Positions 1-5,232 of a stretch of DNA of 5,232 nt are shown piece after piece. Numbering within the stretch: the first letter of the stretch is position 1; every line of letters starts with the position of its first letter. This DNA comes from Thermoanaerobaculaceae bacterium (GTDB lineage: Bacteria; Acidobacteriota; UBA4820), in NCBI GenBank assembly GCA_012798145.1, contig JAAZNT010000272.1, forward strand, positions 1 through 5,232, written 5' to 3'. Under the pieces are notes generated by a model that was given only the letters and a program-made list of their open reading frames with translations, ran no database searches and was not told where the DNA came from. Made by a program: the position numbers and the translations under genes.

Positions 1-74
1 CTTCCTTGCATCTCACCCCCCAGCGCCTATGTGCACTTATCTTCCATTTTCGCTAATCAATCTATAATCGCTTG

Positions 75-154
75 TTAAAGTTTTCTTAATGACAAATCTG
101 GGTTAAAGTTATCTTAATGAAAAATCTGGGTTTAGATTACCATGAAAATCTGGG
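75..154. repeat. Short tandem repeat block (28-bp units)
   Basis: Two adjacent 28-bp units (75-102 and 103-130) differ at two positions. A shorter degenerate third unit follows (131-154). Each unit ends in AAATCTGGG on the plus strand. There are no spacers. No coding frame of note crosses the block. Confidence 0.75.
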
Positions 155-236
155 AATGGTGAATTCTGGAGGGTTCAGAGCTTTGCTGTCTTTTGTCAAA
201 AAAACCAGTTATCGCATCTTTGTGAGCCATTCCTTA

Positions 237-266
237 CACTTCCCCCCATTTTAGAAAGGGGAAGTG
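237..266. other. Inverted repeat/stem-loop after the last gene
   Basis: CACTTCCCC (237-245) pairs perfectly with GGGGAAGTG (258-266) around a 12-nt loop. It lies about 40 nt past the stop of the last gene. Neither strand has a T-run directly after the stem (the nearest on the minus strand is about 35 nt away), so it is not a standard intrinsic terminator. It could still stabilise the transcript end or be a dispersed palindromic repeat. A perfect 12-bp palindrome AAGTTATAACTT lies beside it at 268-279. Confidence 0.6.
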
Positions 267-299
267 AAAGTTATAACTTATAAAATTTTGTTTTCAGTT

Positions 300-411
300 A
301 ATTCTATTTCTTTTCAGTTTGTTTTGGGTTTGTTGTTTTTGATGAATCTGTGTTCTGCGACTTTTCCTTTTCAGCAACATTGCCAGTCTTTTTGATGCAG
401 ATGAGGGCGGA
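300..411 (-). repeat. Near-identical 112-bp direct repeat, copy 2 (3' end of gene)
   Basis: Counterpart of 2764-2875 with four mismatches (at 307, 315, 322 and 385). The differences inside the shared reading frame are two silent changes plus the GAA/TAA change that shortens the other copy; the fourth lies in the Lys codon just before the TAG. The tract begins at codons for SALIC and ends just past the TAG at 306-304. Confidence 0.9.
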
Positions 412-1698
412 TGTTTGGGATATTTTGTTGTTCTTGAATTTTGCTCTTATTGGAATTGTTGCAAAATATTCTGTTTTGTTGGGATTTTCTGAAAAGAATT
501 TCTCGCTTTTCTCTTTTAGTTGTGGAAAAATCAACGCTTTGTTTGTTTCAAGTTCAACATACTTTCCGCAAAAATGGTATTCCATTTTTTGATCGGGACT
601 TAAAATAAATGGGTCTGAAGGATTTGTCTGCCATTCACCTTGAGATTTTCTTACAAATTGCTTAACTGGAACGCCGACAAACTCAAAATTAGCAGAATTT
701 TCTTCGGGCTGTTTGTTGTTTTTCCAGATTTTTTTAAAAGTTAAGGATACTCCATTGCATTCAAAGGAGTTTTGAGCAAAATCGTCTGCGGTTGAATTCC
801 CCGCAGGGTCGGAAATGAAAATTGATATCTTTCCGTTGCCGGGATTTGAAAGTTCGCTAAATGGAATTGTTGAGGGATGAAAAGCGCCAAGGGAGGGAAC
901 ATAAATCGCATAGGGCTCATTTGGATCAAGTTCATACCATTTAACATACTTTATACCATCGTAACGCCAGACTACAGTAGGAGAATCTGTTGTCCAAGTT
1001 ACATCATCTTCTCCGCTATTTTCATCTTCATCCCAATGCATTAGCATTCCTGGGCCAACAATTACTTCTGCTGTTCCATCTCCCTCAAGATCGTCAATCT
1101 CAATATAACTATTCGTTACCAAACCATTGTTGTAATTAGAGTCGCTATTTGTTAGGTTATCGGTCTCATAGGGGGTGATTGGAACAAAGCAGCCATTTCT
1201 CCATTGCCATGCAGCAAGACCTTGTCCTTTGCCATTTGCCCCAATGCCGCTTCCCTCCCAAACAAGTTCAGGAATATTATCACCTGTAAGTTCAACAAGC
1301 CTAAAACTTGACCATTCTGCTACGATCCCAATTGGTTTATTGTTGTCGCAGACAAGTTGAAAAGTTTGTCCGCCATCTACAGTTTTTAGTAACCTCCACC
1401 AAATAGTACCAAGGCAATCGTTCCAAGCCAAGAGAACATAATCGTTGGGGTCATCTGGGATTTTAAAAATTAGAGGGAAATGATAATCACCACTATTGTC
1501 TCTTGAATGGAGGAACAAACCGAAGTTTGGATTGTCTACGCTGACAGGAAAATGAATCCTTTGACAGTCCTGACGGAGTTCATTCGGGTACCATTGCTTT
1601 CCAAGTTCAATAGCTTTAGTGTCTGATAAAGTTAGAGCAAAAGAGTATATAGCCATTATAAAATTAAGTCCTAACAAACAAAATATTTCCTTTTTCAT
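304..1698 (-). CDS. Secreted FG-GAP/VCBS-like protein, paralogue of the first module's partner
   Basis: Protein of 464 aa from the ATG at 1698, chosen for its Shine-Dalgarno and because it gives a clean signal peptide (MKKEIFCLLGLN..., likely cleavage SFA|L after residue 21). An in-frame start at 1749 would bury that signal and overlap the upstream gene. FG-GAP/VCBS-like motifs: LTGDNIPELVW (137-147), WQWRNGCFVPI (164-174), IDDLEGDGTAEVIV (201-214) and VWRYDGIKYVKW (243-254). A second beta-rich region starts with LGAFHPSTIPFSELSNPGN (270-288), and a hydrophilic tail ends TEKK. Overall similarity to the gene at 4156-2777 is moderate, with shared blocks such as F-x-[IV]-P-x-D near residue 78, HPSTIP and IWKNNK/KWKNNK, but the last 32 residues before TEKK are identical. 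It is exported and probably coupled to the SLT-like gene upstream. Its role is unknown: surface adhesin, scaffold, or controller of the muralytic enzyme. No U-tailed terminator follows it within the window. Confidence 0.85.
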   Translation of the reverse strand: MKKEIFCLLGLNFIMAIYSFALTLSDTKAIELGKQWYPNELRQDCQRIHFPVSVDNPNFGLFLHSRDNSGDYHFPLIFKIPDDPNDYVLLAWNDCLGTIWWRLLKTVDGGQTFQLVCDNNKPIGIVAEWSSFRLVELTGDNIPELVWEGSGIGANGKGQGLAAWQWRNGCFVPITPYETDNLTNSDSNYNNGLVTNSYIEIDDLEGDGTAEVIVGPGMLMHWDEDENSGEDDVTWTTDSPTVVWRYDGIKYVKWYELDPNEPYAIYVPSLGAFHPSTIPFSELSNPGNGKISIFISDPAGNSTADDFAQNSFECNGVSLTFKKIWKNNKQPEENSANFEFVGVPVKQFVRKSQGEWQTNPSDPFILSPDQKMEYHFCGKYVELETNKALIFPQLKEKSEKFFSENPNKTEYFATIPIRAKFKNNKISQTSALICIKKTGNVAEKEKSQNTDSSKTTNPKQTEKK

Positions 1699-1703
1699 CT
1701 TTT

Positions 1704-1709
1704 CCTCCC
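1704..1709 (-). promoter_or_regulatory. Ribosome binding site fused to upstream stop codon
   Basis: TAGGGAGGAAAAGATG on the minus strand joins the stop of the SLT-like gene (1711-1709) to a GGGAGG Shine-Dalgarno (1709-1704), a 5-nt spacer and the ATG at 1698. It mirrors the junction at 4168-4154. It also shows that the ATG at 1698, not the in-frame upstream codon at 1749, is the start. Confidence 0.85.
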
Positions 1710-2689
1710 TAATTTTTTGGTGGAAACAAAGAGACGTTAGCCATAACATCCGCTGGATAACTTCCTCTGCTATTATATCTTTTAAGACCGATTTTTATAG
1801 CATTTTTAAAATTATCAAGACTCTTCGTTTCTTCGATTTTTCCATATTTCCTGAAATTGCAACTATCAAAGGCTGCTCCCAAATCTATGCTGACATCAGC
1901 ATCTAACAATAAAATTGGATCTTTAGAAGAAGGAGTCTCAGTGCTTTTCCACATAAGTTTTTGAACTGCGGTAATGTACCATATCTGCAGTAGGCCATAT
2001 GTTGAGGCAATTGGAATTTGTGCGGGAATGTCCTGCCATGTAAAAAACCAATCAATAAAGGCACTTCTAACGGCATCGCAGGATATGCCAGGTTGTTCTT
2101 GAGCATTACAATAATATTTTCCATTGTGAAATGCAATTGTCGTTTTTCCCCAAGTGCCAGTATCCCATCCTTGACGAGTTCCACTACAAGGGCCTTTTCT
2201 TCCATAAAGCCTATTTGGATAACTTCCCTCGGCCCAACCATTGTTGGCATTATAGATATTAGTTAAAGTTGCTGTTTCTGGAGGTTCCAAGCTGCCATAA
2301 GTCTTGCATTGATAGTCGATGCAAGAAGGATCAATGGGGTTGGGTATCATAGATACAATTTTCTTGAAGGCGTCTATTTTTTGCGAAAGTTGTGGAGACA
2401 GTAAAGTACCGTCTGGATAATGAAAACTTGCGTAATCCGTGCCCTTATCTGCCCATTCATCAGGTGTCCAAATCCACACACCCGCTAATAACCCACCGGC
2501 CGTGGAATTTTCTGTTCCTATGTCAAGACTCAACGGCTCATACCTGAACGAATCAGCTATGTAGTTTCCATTCTCTTTCTTCGCCTCTTGATGAACATGT
2601 CCCTTCAAATACTGCGGTGGAATTCCGTATTTGTCAGCGTATTTTATGATCTCTTCATCGTAGTTGTTGTAAGTTGTGCCAAGCCTCAA
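1709..2689 (-). CDS. SLT/lysozyme-like protein lacking signal peptide
   Basis: Protein of 326 aa, homologous to the SLT-like part of the gene at 5232-4166 but beginning at the domain edge (RLGTTYNNYDEEI aligns with RLGIANNQYDNEI). Motifs: YGIPPQYLKGHVHQEA (21-36) with candidate catalytic Glu35, FRYEP (48-52), GWAEGSYP (151-158), GPC (166-168), ASTYGLLQIWYITA (228-241) as the GLMQI counterpart, DVSIDLG (265-271) and YNSRGS (305-310). Glu35 and the GLLQI motif are about 197 residues apart, an even larger insert than in the paralogue. The GLLQI motif is less canonical (Trp and Ile where the paralogue has Met and Pro). Six Cys (123, 128, 168, 194, 204, 277) suit an oxidising compartment, yet there is no signal peptide or membrane segment, so export is unexplained. 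It starts with TTG behind a strong Shine-Dalgarno. It may be a 5'-truncated duplicate still translated, or an enzyme exported another way. The secreted partner gene begins 10 nt after its stop. Confidence 0.75.
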   Translation of the reverse strand: MRLGTTYNNYDEEIIKYADKYGIPPQYLKGHVHQEAKKENGNYIADSFRYEPLSLDIGTENSTAGGLLAGVWIWTPDEWADKGTDYASFHYPDGTLLSPQLSQKIDAFKKIVSMIPNPIDPSCIDYQCKTYGSLEPPETATLTNIYNANNGWAEGSYPNRLYGRKGPCSGTRQGWDTGTWGKTTIAFHNGKYYCNAQEQPGISCDAVRSAFIDWFFTWQDIPAQIPIASTYGLLQIWYITAVQKLMWKSTETPSSKDPILLLDADVSIDLGAAFDSCNFRKYGKIEETKSLDNFKNAIKIGLKRYNSRGSYPADVMANVSLFPPKN

Positions 2690-2695
2690 AATTTT

Positions 2696-2702
2696 CCTCC
2701 TT
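2696..2702 (-). promoter_or_regulatory. Ribosome binding site that decides a TTG start
   Basis: AAGGAGG (2702-2696) is followed by a 6-nt spacer AAAATT and the TTG at 2689. The frame upstream is closed by TAA at 2710-2708 and contains no ATG or GTG. The strong site therefore supports TTG as the real start; an in-frame ATT at 2692 is the only alternative. Confidence 0.8.
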
Positions 2703-2706
2703 AAAA

Positions 2707-2712
2707 ATTATA
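2707..2712 (-). promoter_or_regulatory. Candidate -10 element for the second module
   Basis: A perfect TATAAT lies on the minus strand just after the terminator and 17 nt before the TTG start at 2689. The position for a -35 box (2735-2730, TTCGCC) is poor and sits inside the terminator stem, and there is no TGn extension. If used, transcription would begin about 2700, leaving a leader of about 11 nt starting at the Shine-Dalgarno itself. The terminator before it argues that some promoter is needed here, but this one is weakly supported. Confidence 0.3.
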
Positions 2713-2719
2713 CCTCAAA

Positions 2720-2745
2720 CAAAAAAGGGGGCGAAGCCCCCTTTG
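2720..2745 (-). terminator. Rho-independent terminator
   Basis: A 9-bp perfect stem AAAGGGGGC/GCCCCCTTT with a 3-nt loop (TTC on the minus strand) spans 2744-2724. It is followed on the minus strand by six T (2726-2721, overlapping the stem's A:T base), then GTTT. It lies 32 nt after the stop of the upstream FG-GAP-like gene, and should end the first module's transcript before the second begins. The plus strand also has TTTGTT after the stem, so weak bidirectional activity is possible. Confidence 0.9.
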
Positions 2746-2763
2746 TTAGTTTTCTATTTAGCC

Positions 2764-2875
2764 AATTCTACTTCTTTTAAGTTTGCTTTGGGTTTGTTGT
2801 TTTTGATGAATCTGTGTTCTGCGACTTTTCCTTTTCAGCAACATTGCCTGTCTTTTTGATGCAGATGAGGGCGGA
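2764..2875 (-). repeat. Near-identical 112-bp direct repeat, copy 1 (3' end of gene)
   Basis: This segment matches 300-411 at an offset of 2464 bp with 108 of 112 bases identical by eye. The four differences are at 2771, 2779, 2786 and 2849. It codes for the last 33 codons of the gene and runs just past the ancestral TAG stop at 2770-2768. Similarity falls off sharply on both sides. Confidence 0.9.
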
Positions 2876-4156
2876 AACGGAAAGCAGTTTTCCATTTTTC
2901 ATCTTGCCTGTGATTTTAACTGAAGTGAAGAATGTCTGTTTTTCAGGGTTCTGTTCAAAAAAACTGCTTGCTTTATTTTGAATATCGGGGAAAAACAAAC
3001 TTTTTGAAATTTCCAGTTCCAAATATGGTCCTACAAAATGATATTCCATTTCTCCATCAGGACTGGGGATAAACGGATCATCAGGATTTAATTGCCATTC
3101 CCCTTGATTTTGCCTTTTAATTTGTCTGACTGGACTTCCCTGCCATTCAAAATTTGCTAAGGCAATATCTGGATATTTATTATTTTTCCATTTCTTTTTA
3201 AAGTTCAGTGAATTCCCTTTATAGACGAATTTTGTTGTGTCAATATCATCAACGGTAAATCCTTTTGGTGGATTGCAAACAAAAATTCTCATTTTTCCAT
3301 TTCCTCCGTTGCTTAATTCAGAATATGGAATAGTTGAGGGATGAAATGCCCCCAATGCTGGAACGCTTATTGGATATGGGTCGTCAAGAGAAAATGGGTA
3401 TTCCTGCCAGAGAGTGTAAAATGAGCCATCGTATTTATAAATTCTCAGGGGACCATCAAAAACCCAATCCCAATCATCCATATTTGGAGGGTTCACTGGA
3501 TATCTTTCTCCCCAGGGATATACAATTACTTCAGCCTTCCCATCTTCATCAAGGTCGTTTAGAACCACCTCCATACCCATACTGGTTGAAAAGAGTGGAT
3601 ATGAAATCATACTGTTACCATAGCTCTCTTCTGGGGCGAGGTCCACAAGTTTTCCATTTCTCCACTGAAAAACTACCATTGCTGTCATATCTCTTGGAGA
3701 ATCTGTAACTAATATTTCAGGAATCTGGCTTCCTGTAACATATTCCTGTCTTATATATATGCTGCGGAATACCCTTGCTCCTACTTGCCAACCATATCGT
3801 GGAAAATCCTGATAGACAACATAATCGTTGCCATTGGTACTTATCATTAATCTGCAATAGATATCTGTCCAATATTTCCAAACAAGGAGAAGATAATTTG
3901 AAGTGTCATTAGGAACATTAAATTGCAAATAGGAGAGTTGCTCATGATCTATTAATCCCTCTGGATTGTATAAGTCATAATAACCTATTCCACTACCTTC
4001 TCTCTTATACAACTCATCCGTTTCAACTAATGCTGGAGGAACATTTCTCACCGCTATATTTGCAACTTCATCAGGTGTAAGAGAACCATAAGCAATTAAA
4101 CAAAACATTGCATTTAATATTAGACTAACTAACAAATAGATTACTTTCTTTTTCAT
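2777..4156 (-). CDS. Secreted FG-GAP/VCBS-like protein with beta-rich C-terminal domain
   Basis: Protein of 459 aa, not a family I can name. Residues 1-24 form a Sec signal peptide (KKK, then a hydrophobic core, likely cleavage AYG|S), so it is exported. The middle carries degenerate FG-GAP/VCBS-type blades: TGSQIPEILV (141-150), FQWRNGKLVDL (163-173), DLDEDGKAEVIV (201-212, a Ca-binding-like D-x-D-x-D-G pattern) and IYKYDGSFYTLW (239-250). From about 262 comes a second beta-rich region opening with ALGAFHPSTIPYSELSNGGN (267-286), possibly an Ig-like fold; a hydrophilic tail rich in Lys, Ser, Thr and Asn ends it. It is paralogous to the gene at 1698-304, sharing many motifs and an identical 32-residue C-terminus. 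Relative to that paralogue it stops three residues early, because a GAA codon is TAA here; the AAG AAG TAG remnant still follows. It is the second gene of the upstream module, ends before a strong terminator, and is probably coupled to the muralytic gene before it. Adhesion, scaffolding or regulation of that enzyme are all possible. Confidence 0.85.
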   Translation of the reverse strand: MKKKVIYLLVSLILNAMFCLIAYGSLTPDEVANIAVRNVPPALVETDELYKREGSGIGYYDLYNPEGLIDHEQLSYLQFNVPNDTSNYLLLVWKYWTDIYCRLMISTNGNDYVVYQDFPRYGWQVGARVFRSIYIRQEYVTGSQIPEILVTDSPRDMTAMVVFQWRNGKLVDLAPEESYGNSMISYPLFSTSMGMEVVLNDLDEDGKAEVIVYPWGERYPVNPPNMDDWDWVFDGPLRIYKYDGSFYTLWQEYPFSLDDPYPISVPALGAFHPSTIPYSELSNGGNGKMRIFVCNPPKGFTVDDIDTTKFVYKGNSLNFKKKWKNNKYPDIALANFEWQGSPVRQIKRQNQGEWQLNPDDPFIPSPDGEMEYHFVGPYLELEISKSLFFPDIQNKASSFFEQNPEKQTFFTSVKITGKMKNGKLLSVSALICIKKTGNVAEKEKSQNTDSSKTTNPKQT

Positions 4157-4161
4157 TTTTG

Positions 4162-4167
4162 CCTCCT
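4162..4167 (-). promoter_or_regulatory. Ribosome binding site fused to upstream stop codon
   Basis: On the minus strand TAGGAGGCAAAAATG contains the upstream enzyme gene's TAG stop (4168-4166), an AGGAGG Shine-Dalgarno (4167-4162), a 5-nt spacer and the ATG at 4156. The overlap of stop and Shine-Dalgarno suggests translational coupling of the two genes and fixes the ATG as the start. Confidence 0.85.
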
Positions 4168-5232
4168 AATTAATCGGTTTGAAAGCAGAAGAACCGCCAA
4201 TAATGGTAAACCCATACCCAGTTCCCCTTGGATTGTTATAGTTTTGGAACATTGTTTGAAGAGCATTGAGATAAATGGAATAATCAGAAAATGAAGGTGA
4301 ATTTCTACTCCTGTTTCCGCGATAAAACAGTATTTTATCATACTTTACACCCACATCAAGATTTGTTTCAACATTAAAAAGGTAGGAAGGATGTCTTCTT
4401 TCTGGATTTTGAGTTTCCCATTCTGCCTCCGATACCGCCGTTGGATACATTATTTGCATCAAACCATAGCTTGAAGCGATAGCAATTTCGGCATTTACAT
4501 TTGGATGATTGTAAAGCCATTCTATTCTATTTGTCGTTTGAGAGGCTTGCAACCCTTGAGCACCGCTTCCGCTGTAAAATCTATCATCGTGAGCAAAATA
4601 TGAAAAAGGATTAAGCCAATTCTTTCTTTGATTGCAGGGACCAACATGATGCCCCTGATAATGTTCATTATAGTAATTGTAAGGATAAGAGCCATCTCTC
4701 CAGCCATCATCAGATTTTACTATTTGCCATATTGTAACCGCATCGTTTAATCCTAAATTAGCGCATCCAACAAATGGCCATGTTGTTTGAGTTTCGTCAT
4801 AGCCTGAATAAATCCTATAGTTTGTTCTTGGTTGATTGTCCTCATCAGTTAAGAGTGAATTTGGAACTCCAAAAAGGTAAGGTGTATAAAGCGGATTAAA
4901 CCTTACTCCTGCCATATTAAACCTTTGAACATCATAAGACATTGGCTCGTATCTAAATGTCTGTCGGTCAAATGTATGATTGGTTTCGTGGTCAACCTGA
5001 CTTTTTATATACTGCGGCGGTATCCCGTAATGATTTGCGGCAACATTTATTTCATTATCATATTGATTGTTGGCTATCCCCAATCTCGGAGAGTATCCTA
5101 TGTTCAATGTGACTCCTAAGCTGCCTTGTCTGTTTGGATCCTTTGAAGATACTTTTATCGTTATGTTTCCTGTGTGGACTGTCTGTAGTCTTAAATTGTG
5201 CCTTTCTAATGAGCTGTTATCATTAAATATTA
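4166..5232 (-). CDS. Ig-like plus SLT/lysozyme-like domain protein, 5' partial
   Basis: Probable extracytoplasmic peptidoglycan-cleaving (lytic transglycosylase/lysozyme-like) protein. The reading frame stays open to the window edge, adding 41 codons upstream of a TTG at 5107, so the true start lies outside; 354 residues are visible. Counting from that TTG as residue 1, the out-of-window side ends with a stretch (HTGNITIKVSSKDPNRQGS, about 5176-5120) that looks like the last strands of a bacterial Ig-like domain. The SLT-like part follows: YGIPPQYIKSQVDHET (28-42) with candidate catalytic Glu41, SSYGLMQIMYPTA (212-224) as the classic GLMQI motif, NLDVG (249-253), and YNNPRGT (290-296) in the place of the AYN motif. 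About 170 residues separate Glu41 from GLMQI, against about 20 in ordinary SLT domains; this insert holds FRYEP (51-55) and GW..GSYP (135-142). There are only two Cys (115, 158). It is followed 9 nt later by the secreted partner gene. The enzyme assignment is from motifs only; activity is inferred. Confidence 0.75.
   Translation of the reverse strand, partial: IFNDNSSLERHNLRLQTVHTGNITIKVSSKDPNRQGSLGVTLNIGYSPRLGIANNQYDNEINVAANHYGIPPQYIKSQVDHETNHTFDRQTFRYEPMSYDVQRFNMAGVRFNPLYTPYLFGVPNSLLTDEDNQPRTNYRIYSGYDETQTTWPFVGCANLGLNDAVTIWQIVKSDDGWRDGSYPYNYYNEHYQGHHVGPCNQRKNWLNPFSYFAHDDRFYSGSGAQGLQASQTTNRIEWLYNHPNVNAEIAIASSYGLMQIMYPTAVSEAEWETQNPERRHPSYLFNVETNLDVGVKYDKILFYRGNRSRNSPSFSDYSIYLNALQTMFQNYNNPRGTGYGFTIIGGSSAFKPIN

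Larger units (their letters stand above)
1..303. other. Gene-free region downstream of the second module
   Basis: No convincing open frame or RNA gene is seen on either strand. The stretch holds the tandem repeat block at 75-154, the stem-loop at 237-266 with its adjacent palindrome, and a plus-strand TATAAT at 63-68 that lacks a recognisable -35 box. It is probably intergenic space after the operon. Confidence 0.6.

Noticed and set aside
63..68. Plus-strand TATAAT as a promoter
   Set aside because: There is no acceptable -35 box at the right distance and no plus-strand gene follows.
75..154. CRISPR array
   Set aside because: The units are directly adjacent with no spacers, there are fewer than three full copies, and no cas gene is present.
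1699..1749. Longer start at 1749 for the last gene
   Set aside because: It would overlap the upstream gene, place 17 residues before a clear signal peptide, and ignore the good Shine-Dalgarno in front of the ATG at 1698.
2690..2776. A frameshift joining the second SLT-like gene to a lost upstream exported domain
   Set aside because: The interval contains a terminator and stops in the frame, and shows no Ig-like or signal-peptide coding remnant.
3334..3708. Plus-strand open frame of 124 codons
   Set aside because: It lies wholly inside the well-supported minus-strand gene at 4156-2777 and shows no domain or ribosome binding site; the other plus-strand frames are rejected for the same reason.
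4153..4341. Small minus-strand frame overlapping the junction of the first module
   Set aside because: It is an out-of-frame shadow of the SLT-like gene, whose motifs run through this stretch in the other frame.
4166..5107. TTG at 5107 as the true start of the first gene
   Set aside because: The frame continues open to the window edge and the added residues look like a folded Ig-like domain end; no Shine-Dalgarno precedes the TTG.

Overview
The window is AT-rich bacterial DNA. It has strong AGGAGG-type ribosome binding sites, tightly packed genes and secreted proteins with ordinary Sec signal peptides. I cannot name the organism. The proteins look like cell-envelope proteins of an uncultured or poorly sampled bacterium. 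All four genes lie on the minus strand, so the transcription order runs from high to low coordinates. No tRNA, rRNA, CRISPR array or transposase was seen.

Layout in transcription order. (1) 5232-4166: the C-terminal part of a larger protein whose start lies beyond the window edge. It ends an Ig-like beta-sandwich domain and then carries a lysozyme-like/SLT-type muralytic domain. (2) 4156-2777: a secreted protein with a signal peptide, FG-GAP/VCBS-like propeller motifs and a beta-rich C-terminal region. (3) A strong intrinsic terminator at 2745-2720. (4) 2689-1709: a second SLT-like protein, homologous to the first but starting at a TTG right at the muralytic domain, with no signal peptide. 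(5) 1698-304: a second secreted FG-GAP-like protein, paralogous to gene 2. (6) 303-1: no gene, but a 9-bp-stem hairpin and a short tandem repeat block.

The four genes form two tandem copies of one two-gene module: SLT-like enzyme followed by secreted FG-GAP-like partner. In both copies the enzyme's TAG stop is built into the partner's Shine-Dalgarno sequence and the partner starts 9-10 nt later, so the pairs are probably translationally coupled. The copies are old and divergent over most of their length. The exception is the last ~33 codons of the two partners, which are nearly identical in DNA (108 of 112 bases), pointing to recent gene conversion or recombination.

The most likely biological reading is a paired cell-wall-acting enzyme and a secreted beta-propeller/Ig-like partner (adhesin, scaffold, or regulator/inhibitor of the enzyme). 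The pairing and the large insertion inside the SLT-like domain do not match a system I can name. The function of the partner is unknown.
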